NCBI RefSeq assembly: GCF_032854445.1
Contig: NC_088298.1
Coordinates: 310,001-374,000, forward strand
Direction: 5' to 3'
Length of the DNA: 64,000 nt
Source: Liolophura sinensis
Taxonomy: Eukaryota > Mollusca > Polyplacophora > Chitonida > Chitonidae
Both the position numbers and the translations under genes were made by a program. Positions 53,806 to 64,000 of this stretch are shown one piece after another. Under the pieces are notes generated by a model. That model searched no databases. It was not told the DNA's origin and saw nothing but the letters and a program-made list of their open reading frames with translations. Position 1 is the first letter of the stretch, and the number at the start of each line of letters is the position of its first letter.

Positions 53806-56800
53806 TTCTACAAGAGACGCATTTTACTGATGTCAATGACGTAACCCGGTTTGAAACAGCTGTGAAAGGGAAAGTCTTTTCCTCTTCCGGCTCGAATCAT
53901 AGAGCGGGCACGGCTATTGTCTTTCTTGCTTCTTTCCTCGCCTCGGGGACCATAGTGTCATCTGTCACTGATCCTGGTGGTCGTTGGGTTAAGGTTGAGG
54001 CGGAGTATTCAGGCTTTGATTTTACGTTTGTCGCCGTACATGCACCAACATATGTTCCTGACCTTCGTCGGTTTTTCCAAGGTCTAGAAAGTGTTCTGGG
54101 TAATTCAAACACCAACGTCTTCCTGGCCGGCGATTTCAATTGCGTCTTAGATCACCTAATAGATAGGCGAAGCACGGCCGCCGTAGCTTCTGATTCGTCT
54201 ACTGCTCCTTTGGGAACTTTGATAAAAACATATTATCTGTCGGATACTTTTAGGTTCCTTCATCCTGATGCTCATGAATACACTTGGACCTCGCCAACTG
54301 GTGCGCACTCTTCGCGTCTGGATAGAGTGTATTGTAGCAAGGATCTCCTTGGACATCTGGTTCATGCAGGTCATGAACCCACTGCCATGTCTGATCATAC
54401 TATGGTCACAGCCAAATTTGATTCAGGGGATTGGGTAGAGAAAGGTCCGGGGTTCTGGAAGCTCAACGTCAGCCTTTTGAATGACGAAGAGTTTCACAAG
54501 AACATGCGAGATTATTTTGCCGCTTGGATGTCAGAGAGGGATTCTTTTAGGTCTGCTGCTGAATTCTGGGAGGAGGGAAAATCTGGGCTTTAGCGGGTGG
54601 CACTGTCGTACAGTAGGGCTAGGGCACGTCGCCGGAAACGGGCTCAACGTAAACTGCTGAAGGATTACAACAATGTCTCTGAAAGAGTTAGTGATGGGGA
54701 GACCCATCTAGTTGACCTGTTGGAAAGTCTAAAACGTAAAGTGCGGGCTGGTGAGCAACAGTCTTATAAAGCAGCCGCCGTTCGTGCCAGAGTCAAGTGG
54801 CAGGTGGAAGGGGAGAACCCCACTCGCTATTTCTGTTCTTTGGAGAAGTCGCGTGCTACTGAAAAACTTATCCGCGAAGTAGCAACTACTGATGGCCGTT
54901 CAGTCCGGTTCACCAAGGATTTATTGCAGGCCACATGCGATTTCTACCAGAGCCTCTTCACCTCAGAGGGAGTTGAGAGACATATGGAGGAGTTGATCTC
55001 CAAGATCTTGCCTCCTTAGGAGGCCGCTAGCTGTGAACAGCCGTTTATTTTGGATGAGCTGCATTCTGCAGCAAAATCCATGACGCTGAACAAGTCCCCC
55101 GGTATCGATGGTCTTCCTGTCGAACTGTATTTGGCTTTCTGGGATGTGCTAGGCCCTATCCTGCTGGACGTTGCCCACGAGGCTTTTGAGCAGGGTGAGT
55201 TAACCAATTCAATGCAGCAGGCTCTTGTCCAGCTCGTTCACAAGGGGGAGGGGGGGGGGGCAAAGAGGACCTGCGGAATTGGAGGCCGATTTCACTCTTG
55301 TGTGCCGATTATAAGATCATCACGAAGGCGCTAACCCGCAGACTTGGATCCGTGATGGGCCTTGTTGTTCACAGTGATCAGACCTGTTCTGTGCCAGTGA
55401 GGTCAATCCTCACCAATAGCTTCCTTGTCGAACACGAGGATATCGAGGCGGCAATCATAAGCCTTGATAACGAGAAGGCTTTCGATCGTTTGGAATGGGC
55501 TTTTATGAACAAAGTGTTGGAGCGGATGGGGTTCGGGCCTGTTTTTTGCAAATGGATCCGGCTTCTTTACAAGTCCCCTGTAAGTCGTGTAATGGTGAAT
55601 GGTTTTATTGGTGACCCTGTTCTCCTCGAGCGTGGAGTTCGCCAGGGCTGTCCTCTGTCTCCCCTGCTTTACGTTCTGGCCGCAGAGGTTCTTGGGGTGG
55701 TTGTGAGATCTTCTGACATGAAGGGAGTGGGAGTCCCTGATGTCGAAGAACCGATCAAAATCTCCCAGTATGCCGATGACGCATCTCTCTTCATGGGAGA
55801 TGATGAAGACTTCCATATTGCTGAGACGATCTTGAATAAGTACCAGAAAGCATCTGGCTGCAAAGTCAACAGATCCAAGTCAAAAGCGTTATTCTTGGGT
55901 GCTTGGGGGGGGGGGGGTCGTGCTGATACTCCTTTGGGTATTGAATGGTCACAGGATCACGTCAAACTCTTGGGGGTAAAACAAGGTGCAAAAAACGCGG
56001 CTTCTGTTAACTGGAATGACCGCATCCAGAAGGTCGGCAGCACCCTCACGGGGTGGAGCAAGAGAGGCCTAAGCATTGTTGGGCGAGTCCTTGTGTTAAA
56101 CTTGCTGGCAATGTCGAAATTGTGGTATGTTGCCTCAGTTTTTGACTTGCCGGCGGATAAGGAGAACACATTAGTTGGGATGTGTCGGGATTTTTTGTGG
56201 AAGAGTAAAAAAGCCTCTGGTCTCTTCCAAAGTTTGTACCCTCCCCAAGGCAAGTGGAGGTCTAGGCCTCGTAGATATCCCTAAGAAGGTTCAGTCCTTA
56301 AAGCTGGCTTTTTTGGAGTGGCTAATGTTGAGTTCGTCTCGGTGGGCTCAGGTAGGAGGCTTGTGGCGTCGAAAAGTGAACCCCACGCTGTGGTTGATTT
56401 TTTTCCGGCTGCTTAAAGCTCCAACGCGTTTCAGTTCTCTTCCTCGGTGGTACTTCGACCATCTGAAAACCTTCTTTAAGCTGAAACGGACTGAGGCTGA
56501 TCCGGTTTCGTGGCAGGAAGCTCTGGATCAGCCTTTGTATGGAAATCCCCTAATTTTGGGAGAGGGGGGAAGACCCTTGATGCCTGGTAAGACGGCCACG
56601 CCCAGTTTCCGGCGATTGTCGGATATTGTGGATGGAGGCACCAGAGTGTGGCTGGTCTTGGAGTCGGTCAATTGGTGTCACCTAGCAGCTGTGCGAAGGG
56701 CAATACCGAAGGCTTGGTTCAATCTGCCGGATACTGTCACGAATCCCAGGCGGACGAGATATCAGGTTAACCAACTGGACCTTTCTCAGCTTTCCTCCAG

Positions 56801-57458
56801 GAGATGGTATCAGATCCTTCTGGTGGACAACAACGTAACCCCCGCTGGAGTCCAGTATTGGCAACAGTTGGGTTCGGTGCCATCGTCCTGGAAGAACTTG
56901 TTTTTATCGCTCTGGAAGTCTGGGGTAGACAACCGAGCTAAGGAGGCTGTTTGGCTGCTGTGGCACAGACAGTGGTGGGTCGGGCATAAGTTAGTCCGAG
57001 CAGGACTGTCTGCATCTGCCGACTGTCCTTTGTGCTCGTCTCTGGGCGAGACCGTGGAACACCTTGTGTGGCATTGCCCGGTTGCGTCCAGCATGTGGCA
57101 GATGTTGGAACGGACAATTGGGCGCGTCCTTGGACGAGGGTTCTCGTTCAGCCTGGAAGATATGTTGTAAGGGGACTTGAGACAAGTGCCTACTTCATTG
57201 AAACCGGTCGTCAGAGATCAGGTGTTTGTTTGTATCTGGTCAATTTGGAGGCATCGCTGCTACGTGGTAGCACACAATCACGTGATCGACCATCTTAAGG
57301 TGGTGCCCAGCCTTTTCTACAGGGACCTGCAGTACCACTTGCTGACTGCTTTTGAACGGCATCGCAGGATCGGAAAGTTGGCGACATTCAAGACCACCTG
57401 GTGTCGCAATTCTATTCTTTGCGTTCTGCGGAACGGCAGGCCCGTTGTCCAATTTTAA
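53806..57458 (+). pseudogene. Outer LINE ORF2, main part (endonuclease, RT, zinc-finger-like C-terminus), decayed
   Basis: Resuming after copy B, it shows endonuclease blocks AGDFNCVLDHLIDR, SSRLDRVYCS and MSDHTMV. The RT core then follows: NKSPGIDGLPVELYLAFW, LRNWRPISLLCADYK, NEKAFDRLEWAFM, RGVRQGCPLSPLLY and YADDASLF. The C-terminus has zf-RVT-like text CPLCSSLGETVEHLVWHC. RNase H is absent. In-frame TAGs stand at 54,591 and 55,017. Frameshifts lie in the G-run at about 55,250, near 56,220 and near 57,170. RT text, lack of RNase H and the zf-RVT end fit the Tx1 branch of L1. Confidence 0.9.
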
Positions 57459-58067
57459 TCTCGCAATTATTCGTGACCTGGTGGCATGACTTCACGTTTT
57501 CAGCAATTCCGCCTATTTTGAGGCGGAAGTTTTACTGTAAATTTTAATGGATATTTGTTTCTTGTGTCTGTCCTGGCTCTATCTGTCTGCCGGTTGTGAT
57601 GTTTTAGTCATATAATGATGGGCTGGTCCTGTCAGTAAGGATGTAGGTATGTTTTATATACCGCGGACAGATTTGTTTCTGTTTTCCCACAGCCTAGATT
57701 GCCGTGGCGTACAAAAAAAAGAGATAGATACATAGATATCACTTACGGTGAATCCATAACACAACTCGCGCCACTTACCTGAAGTTCAACAGGTCATAAA
57801 GACATAACCGACACAAAAGACCGGGGTGAAATTTCAACCTGAAAACTTTTATTTCGAACTCGAACAGTGAACGAATGAATGAATGCATGCATGCTGTAGG
57901 TGTCCATTATTTTTTTTTCACGGTGACACATGTCTCGTCATGACGGTTGAATCACCAATATGAAAGTCCCGACACTGGTCAATGTTTATAACTCGCGCCA
58001 CCCTAGTCACTTTCCCGTAAAACACATTGGTAGAACCAGAATGAATGAAAGGAGAAAGAAAAAAAAA

Positions 58068-59169
58068 ACACTCACTCTGTCCTCGTCTGGGGGCCTGGGT
58101 GTTAGGTAGGGTCGTAGGCTGGTCGTCAGGTACAGGGAGGTTGTTTGCTTGTCATCATATACTCCACGTACATCTGAGCATACGCCGGGTTCGATTTGTT
58201 GATCGGTATCTCATTTAAAAACTGCCGCAGTTGGTCTTTCACATTCTTCTCCACATTCCACGGGAGGGAGGCTGCCTTACGTTCCTGGCGCATGAACTTG
58301 ACCAACACGGCTCCCTCTTTCAGGTAACGCATACGGGCCTCGTCCACGATACTCAGGGCCAGCTCTTGGTTCTCCAGCAATGGGGGGGGGGGGGGGGGGG
58401 GGGTAGGGGAGGAGACGGCTCACTGGTGGCGGTGGGTTGTTGACGGTACAGTTTGCGCTGCAACTTGAGGAGGTTGCCACAGCAAGGCTGTTTGCGCCGT
58501 CTCAAGCTCTGGCTTTAACGACTCCACCTTTTCCACCTTCACTGTGTGTTCACTATCACCGTCGGGGTTGTTGGGGGCGGCGGTAGCAGCAGTCACAGCA
58601 GCAGTCTCCGTCTCCCCCTCCGGCTCTTGGATGTCGTCTCCAACCTCGACCACCACCAGCAACAAGGCGTCGATGTCGCGGATGGCCTGTACCAGCGTTT
58701 GCCAGTAAGTCCGGTACTTGAGCGTGATACCCTCACTCGTCGGGTAGAGTGGACCGTTCAGACGGAGGCTCGCCATTTCTTCACATGAACATACAAGACA
58801 CCCTCCGAGGTCGTCAGTGGACAGAAAGTAATCGTTGGATAACCGCTCCCACGCTGGTAAGTCCACCTCGGGTAGATCAGCAGCCAGGGTCTTGAGCCGA
58901 TTACACCCCTCCCCGGCAAGCCTGACGCGTTTGGGTGGGGCGTTCGGGTCTATGGGTAATTGGCAAATCTCAATCGTCTCGCCTCTACACACCCCCACCC
59001 ACAGCCAGGGAACGAGCTGAAGTTTGGTGAGAACTTCGCTGGGTGATGACAGGCACACCTTCTCGGGAGGTTGTTGCTCGGCAATGGTGGATAGGAGGGT
59101 AGGCAGAGAAGCTGAGCGTTTCATCCTGATGGCAGCATGCAGGGATTCATGGTTAGTAGAGCGTTTCAT
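58068..59169 (-). CDS. Unrecognised host gene, 5' exons
   Basis: ATG at 59,167-59,169 opens MKRSTNHESLHAAIRMKRSA and the frame runs 249 codons to 58,420. Notable text: PWLWVGVCRGETIEICQLP, GGCLVCSCEEMASLRLN, ITLKYRTYWQTLVQAIRDID and a Val/Glu/Thr-rich acidic tail. A 22-base G run (C on this strand) at 58,382-58,403 follows. Past it a helical segment MLENQELALSIVDEARMRYL, FMRQERKAASLPWNVEK and NPAYAQMYVEYMMTSK runs to 58,126. A donor (GACAGA|GTGAGT) lies near 58,068. The C-run may be an intron pyrimidine tract or a frame-disrupting error. I recognise no family. The probable last exon is at 45.6 and 34.3 kb. Confidence 0.5.
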
Positions 59170-59249
59170 CTTGGCAGTCAGGTAGGCAGTGTAGCAGTCT
59201 ATCTTCTCTCGGCAGGCAGGTAGGGTCGTAAGAAGGGAGGTAGGCCGTC

Positions 59250-59296
59250 AGGTAAGTTTGAGGATGCTCGTTGTCGTCTTCTCCGGCTTTTATCCT
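59250..59296 (-). promoter_or_regulatory. TATA-like box upstream of the 59.2-kb gene
   Basis: On the minus strand GGATAAAAGCCGGAG lies about 120 bp before the ATG. A start site near 59,260 would fit. Only sequence resemblance supports this. Confidence 0.35.
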
Positions 59297-59639
59297 ATCC
59301 ACGCGGAACTCAACAACACGCTGATTGGTCCGTCAAAACTTACATAACCCCGTTCTCTTGACGATGGAATAATAAATGCTGAAATAATGAGTAACAAAAC
59401 TACTTCAATCGTTAGAGTTTCACTCATTCTATTGTAACAAAAAAGGTTAGCCATATGTTTTAAGTATGTTGGCTTCACAATATTCATAACATTAGACTGA
59501 ACAAAACTTGACCCATTAGGGTGAGAATATGAACATCATACTTTTAACAAGGGAGCAATATTATAAAACGTTAACCATTAAATACACTTATTACAGCTCA
59601 TTCAACAAAGACTAAAAATCTCTCTCTCACAATACCTTG

Positions 59640-60048
59640 CCATACTTCACTGCAAGACACAGGTCCAGTCTGGGGTTGTGCTGTATTGATTAAAACAGAC
59701 AACTTGTACATCAAGGTTCACAAGTAGATTCTTGTATAATAAATGGCATAAAGTTAGTCAGTAAACAGCAACTAGCCAGATTTCATTTACAGAACTGAAT
59801 TGACTAAGGTGAATTTTATTTTCTAATTTCTGAAACTGTTTTACACGAGATCTCGCCCTTTCAACATGCACTCTATGCTGTGCTATTTTTATTGTTTCTT
59901 TGACATCTGCTGCTTTCATTTGATTTGCTGATGTTGTAACAAAAGGGGGGTATTTAACTTTAAATCTAAGTGAGTTATTTTATCATGAACGGGAAAACTC
60001 TTGTCTGCCATGACTCCATCACCTCTATACGACTTCCCATTGCCCAAT
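59640..60048 (-). pseudogene. ISL2EU/DDE_4-like transposase remnant
   Basis: The minus strand reads GVMADKSFPVHDKITHLDL and LKLNTP, then one frame over PFVTTSANQMKAADVKET and IKIAQHRVHVERARSRVKQ, FQKLENKIHL. The order 'MADKxF...LNxPPF...RVHVERARxRVK' is the C-terminal half of the DDE core in ISL2EU and related transposases, including the catalytic Glu in HVER. A C6 run (about 59,945) causes the frameshift and a stop follows. Its upstream edge is cut exactly where the solo LINE 5'UTR begins. Confidence 0.75.
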
Positions 60049-60665
60049 ACCCCCGTGGGGTTTCCGAGGTGATAAGAATAGGACCTCAGCCCTCTAGGCA
60101 AGCTTGTCGTAAAAGTCGACTAACCTAGAGCTCTGCTGTGTGAGCCCGGTGAATATCACATCACATCAATATCAATATCACATCTTCCTGGTTGTGTGAG
60201 AGGCAACCGGGAAGCGACGTGTTTGCCGTGGGTTGCGATCCGTAATCTGCGAGGATGGGATCCTGGTGGCTGAGGGCGTGTTGATCTTGCGAGATGCTCA
60301 CGCCCAACACGTCACTTTGGCCCTTAGTTGGAGAGAGACGGGACGTCAGATGGCCCCGTTCCGATCAATCGGCTTGGTCACGTCTTACCTCGGTGTGGTC
60401 CCAAAATTTTCTCCATAACGTTCATAAGAAAATAAATATGTTTCAACTTTCGTTCGAGGGATTACGTTGGAAGCGGTGGCTCATGGGTCAGTCAAGTAGT
60501 TCGTGTCTGATGTCCTGCCTTGTAATCGGGAAATGGGTATGCATATCAAGGCCATCTATTTGAGTATACCTCATGTGGAGTCCTTGGTGTCTTTCCTGAT
60601 GGATATCCTCTGGTTCAGACATCGCCTTTATTGGCACTCCGTGGAGGGTGGGGAAAACATGGGGT
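60049..60665 (+). mobile_element. Solo LINE 5'UTR, no coding part
   Basis: It begins with the family 5' end CCCCCGTGGGGTTTCC and follows the 5'UTR of copies A and B to the 'ttggcactccgtgg' block near 60,635. It stops about where ORF1 would start. A 25-bp CACATCACATCAATATCAAT insertion lies at about 60,157-60,184. No ORF1, ORF2 or ATTC tail follows. Confidence 0.85.
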
Positions 60666-60977
60666 AAACTTTAATTACCTATATGCCATGTTTTCTTCAA
60701 ACCTTTCTTCTAATGTCTCTATTTTAAAGTAAAGGACCGGTGAGTGGGCTTCCCGAGATTAATAATACTGAACAGGGTTACCAAAACTAATCCCCATAAG
60801 CCGTTTTAAACAATTCGCTAAATTAGGGTCAATTAAGCTTAATTAAGTGCCCCCCGGCGAGTAGCCCCGAGTTCGAGTCGCCCAGCTCAGCAGGGATATG
60901 ACCTTTTGACCCGTGACGTAGAATCGAGAAGCCGGTCTTCAGGCAGCTACTGGGCCACATGTACTAAAACAAAAGAA

Positions 60978-62558
60978 ATGGCTGATCCTGAATACGAGGA
61001 GTCGAGTCTTTTGTCGGAAAGTATGGAGAGCAGCAGTAGCAGTGATGGAAATGCGGACTTTGATGAAGAGGTAGACACCTGCAAAGCTACTACTTTGGAC
61101 ATAAACCCGTATATGTTCGAACCAGAGTGGTCATCGGACGGAGACGAGACACCCGAGGTGGAAGGAAGTGTCACGGACATTGAGCCTGAGGGTCCTGACC
61201 GACGTGAGAACACTGAATGGTACGACAAGTTTTCTATTTAATCGTAATGTTCATATATTGTGTCATAAAATAAGCATAGCGTTAGATCCCAACTTATTCC
61301 ACCTTATCTCAAAATGTCCAAGCGTGATATTTTTATAATAGGCTTATGGCCAACCCAGGCGCTGTTTTGGTTATTTGCCCTGCGTTAGTAACTAGGTCTA
61401 TATGCTTGTATTCTCCATTCGTTCCAGGTGTACTTGTGGTCAGTGTCATCCGCTGGATTCACAAGAGGAATGCATTTGCTGCCAAGAAATTTCCAGAGTG
61501 GTGGATAGGATCGAGTTGGCACCCGGGGATGAAAAACCGAAGTGCATAACAGAGCACCCAGGTTTTCAGTCTGTTGTTCTGGATAGGGATGTGCTGGAAA
61601 CGGCTTACTATGTGTATAGGCAACAGTATGGACCAATGAATTTGACCCATAATTCGTAAGTACAACATCCCAGGTTGAAATTTTGAGAATGTAGCGAGGC
61701 TTTCCTTTTTAATGTGATTCCATGTTTGACAAAAGTTGACCTATATCACAGGCACTTGGTACCGATGAAGGGCCATACATATATAGCTGCATATACAGCA
61801 TAGGGGCCTATATCTTTTGTTGTCATTCTGTGTATCGGTATCAAGTGCCTGTGGCCTATATGTGGAAAGAGGGATTATGCTGTTATTTATAAAACACTTG
61901 GTCTCAAGCTCCAAGGCTAGAACACATTTTGAAAGCATATCGAGAGCATTGTCCTCACCACAGGACTCCTCGCTTTGCATACATGTACCTCTAAGCTGTT
62001 AGTTCATCATGCTCATGTCAGAAAAAATGCAACGGATACTGTTTGATTAAGTCCTTGACAGAACTTTTATTAACTTCCTTGATACATAGCTTGTCAGTTG
62101 AGTATACATACATTCATCTTTCCAGTATGACTGAAATACATGTAGGACAAATATATACATATAATTCAATTTTCAAAGACATTTGTTTACTTACATCGAC
62201 ATATATCATGCGCAGTGGATATAAAAAAATTGTTTGCAGTAAAACAAAAAAAAATATGATTTGCATAATGTAGTTTTCGTCATAAACTTATTATTGTAAT
62301 TATTGAATTAGCTTAATATGCCCAAAGTTAAAACGAAATAACAAGATATATACCAGACCATTTATGTACATTATCATTCATAATTTGGTTTGCAGGCAAT
62401 ATCGGTATGTAGCATATCGCCAGCTGTGTAGATGGTGTTGGAAATGGTTGGGGAAAAGAATTCGTGTGGTTCTTCCAGCATGCTGTGTCCACAAGATCTT
62501 ACAAGAATTTCCCCTGGCTGATGGAGAACAGCGCACTGGATACTGGGATCCCCACTGA
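60978..62558 (+). CDS. P2X7-ballast-like domain protein, three exons, 210 aa
   Basis: Exons 60,978-61,219, 61,428-61,655 and 62,396-62,558 join with matching phases (ATG|GTACGA, TTCCAG|GTG, TTC|GTAAGT, TTTGCAG|GCA) into 633 bp. Residues 1-80 are acidic and Ser-rich with DINPYMFEPEW. Then NTEW-CTCGQCHPLDSQEECI, CCQEI, CITEHPGFQSVVLDRDVLET, then YRYVAYRQLCRWCWKWLGKR, VVLPACCVHKILQEFP and GYW. The Cys cluster, 'YRxxAYR' and 'LPxCCxxxIxxxFP' follow the cytoplasmic ballast of the P2X7 receptor, which binds zinc and guanine nucleotide. Channel segments are absent, so this is a stand-alone soluble form, as is frequent in invertebrates. First ATG choice (60,978 rather than 60,906) is by homology of the acidic start and is uncertain. 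Confidence 0.8.
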
Positions 62559-62909
62559 AAATAACAACATATATCCATGCTTCACTTGTAAATTATTTGA
62601 AAAAATGTACATAAAGCTATTCATGTTGTTTTACCCAGTTTGTTTTGTTATTTATTTCTTAGTTGTAAATAAATGTACCGCCACTTATGGCAGCGATCAG
62701 GATAACTGTGGTAATCAGCATATAATAATTCACTCATAATTGATTGATTTGCCTTTAGGCATTATCACTGTAACAAGAATGTTTCACTTCAACAACAGTG
62801 CTCACATGAGGAAGCCGGAGTACCCGGAGGGAATCACCAAACTTTAGTGAGTGCTGGCCACTCTTTCATATGACATTATCATACATATATCGTTTCAACA
62901 AAGGGGTAT

Positions 62910-63105
62910 TGTAGTGGTGAAAAGCCAGCTTTAGCAGATCTGCAAGCGCCTTCAATTACTTAGCCACCAAGGCCCCATGAACTGTGTGAAAAATGTATTA
63001 TGAATTATGACAATTATTAGACAGGCTGGATTTGAGCCAGAGCCTCTTGCCTCCATTCAGCTAAAGGCGTGTGCCTTAACCACGCGGCCATGACCCGTTC
63101 AGAAC
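62910..63105 (-). repeat. tRNA-derived SINE, minus strand
   Basis: On the minus strand GGTCATGGCCGCGTGGTTAA (A box, about 63,073-63,093) is followed about 40 bases later by GGCTCAAATCCAG (B box, about 63,026-63,038). Together they resemble a Ser/Leu-type tRNA head. A body with 'gttcatggggccttggtggc' and 'gcgcttgcagatctgctaaa' follows to about 62,910. Related copies lie next to it and at 18.4 kb. Confidence 0.7.
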
Positions 63106-63159
63106 CCAAAGAGAACCAAACCTCTGGCAAGTGTTAGTCGCTATTCCACCACCTACTAA

Positions 63160-63440
63160 GGAGCGGTAAAAGTCCAGTGATTTTAAGCGAGGGTATCATT
63201 AGGTTTGCATATTTACAAAGTGGTCAACTGCTTAGCCACCAATGTCCCATGAACAGTGAGTGCAAGAGAATCATGACAATACTTTGACTGAGGCTGGATT
63301 TTAATCCCAGCCAGGTGTGTATGTACATCAAGTTGTGCCCCTTAGCAACATGACCGCTTATTGTTATACGGGTATGCTAATACACAATTAAGTGTCGCCA
63401 AGGCCCCATGAACATGGAATAAATCGTGAAAATTTGATGT
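63160..63440 (-). repeat. Two further, more degraded SINE copies
   Basis: 63,160-63,355 repeats the 'gcttagccaccaatgtcccatgaac' body and the 'gctggattttaatcccagcc' B-box region, and retains a weak A box. 63,385-63,440 holds only the 'gtcgccaaggccccatgaac' part. Order and strand are the same as in the better copy. Confidence 0.55.
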
Positions 63441-64000
63441 TCTCGAGTCTAGTTGACCTCGTGCTTTGTCACACAGCACGAACACTACAGCATGAAGGAT
63501 AAGCATCTATCCGTTAACATCCAACTAAACCCAGAGACCAACACCTATTTATTTCAGTCTAATAGGAAACAGAGAAGCAGAGTTTTACCTATATAAGCAA
63601 AGCAGAACAGAGAACCATTACAATTGAAGGTTAATTTACCATATACATATACAATTAAGCCAAACATAAATCAACAAGGTACAAAGTTTCATGCAACTAT
63701 GCAAGCCCAACATAAAGTTCAATACAGCCAAACAAAATGTATTGTTTTACAATGTATAATTTACATGGTCTTCTCAAGATGCTAAATGACCTATTGAGTC
63801 AACAGTCTATGTAAGGATATCCATGCCCGAGTGCAATAAACACTTTTATTCCTTGCCTAATAAATCAAATACATTTACATACATTTACAATTAACATAAA
63901 ATCTAAACATTATCAGCAACATCATAATTTTTTTCATACAAGAAAAAAGCGATTTGGGCAGAAAATCTTACAGCACATACAGATTCTCATTCTTGCATGA
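63441..64000. other. Intergenic, nothing recognised
   Basis: AT-rich sequence with no open frame of note and no repeat I recognise. Confidence 0.3.

Larger units (their letters stand above)
34684..57719 (+). mobile_element. Outer LINE, Tx1/L1-like, broken by LINE copy B and the tandem duplication
   Basis: AGAGATAGA at 34,675-34,683 and 57,720-57,728 is the likely target duplication. The element has a 5'UTR, a frameshifted ORF1 with one zinc knuckle, and ORF2 starting at 36,497. ORF2 is interrupted at the endonuclease codons LQET by LINE copy B. The target duplication TTCTACAAGAGACGC of copy B appears at 36,600-36,614, 47,878-47,892 and 53,806-53,820. The 5' part (34,684-36,614) is repeated at 45,962-47,892. 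The 3' part (53,821-57,719) exists once and ends in a short A-rich tail. The intact element would have been about 5.8 kb. Confidence 0.85.

Noticed and set aside
63020-63105. tRNA gene
   Set aside because: A and B boxes are recognisable but the acceptor stem does not pair and a SINE body follows. It is a SINE head, not a tRNA gene.

Overview
This is a eukaryotic, intron-bearing, AT-rich window made almost entirely of transposable elements. Features supporting this: GT-AG introns, a tRNA-headed SINE, LINEs with an (ATTC)n tail, Tc1, piggyBac, Harbinger and pogo transposons, Polinton relics, and a protein with a P2X7-ballast-like domain. The LINE 3' end, which reads 'gatatggctgaaatattgcc' and then runs into (ATTC)n, resembles repeats I associate with marine gastropods. 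A mollusc is my best guess, but it is inference only.

Layout. 0-3.7 kb: a LINE 3' end, a Polinton capsid fragment (+), a diverged LINE (-) and a Polinton DNA polymerase fragment (-). 3.7-7.8 kb: an old, diverged tandem duplication of about 2 kb. The second unit keeps three consistent exons of an unrecognised minus-strand coiled-coil gene plus a CACGTG-rich promoter; the first unit is decayed. 8-12.2 kb: small unknown exons, a truncated LINE, a broken Tc1-like transposase and a BEN-domain gene fragment. 12.2-18.3 kb: an internally deleted LINE (copy C) split by an intact Tc1 transposon that itself carries a LINE fragment; then a frameshifted pogo-like transposase. 19-21.2 kb: pieces of a hAT-like minus-strand gene.

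21.9-57.7 kb is one nest. A piggyBac element (21,891-32,612) contains LINE copy A, and copy A contains a Harbinger transposon whose two genes are interleaved. Next to it a Tx1/L1-like LINE (outer element, 34,684-57,719) contains LINE copy B in its endonuclease frame. Copies A and B then recombined unequally inside the reverse transcriptase frame. This made an exact 11,278-bp tandem duplication (unit 1 about 29,245-40,522; unit 2 about 40,523-51,800) and a B/A hybrid LINE at the junction. Target-site duplications (TSDs) on each element give the order of events. Copy B (47,893-53,805) is the only full-length LINE with both frames open and all motifs present.

57.7-59.3 kb carries the 5' exons of an unrecognised minus-strand host gene. 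Its likely last exon lies at 34.3 kb and is duplicated at 45.6 kb, so the nest seems to sit in its intron. 59.6-60.7 kb holds an ISL2EU-like transposase relic and a solo LINE 5'UTR. 61-62.6 kb is a three-exon gene for a 210-residue P2X7-ballast-like protein, and SINE copies follow to about 63.4 kb. No CRISPR, rRNA or bacterial-type features were seen.
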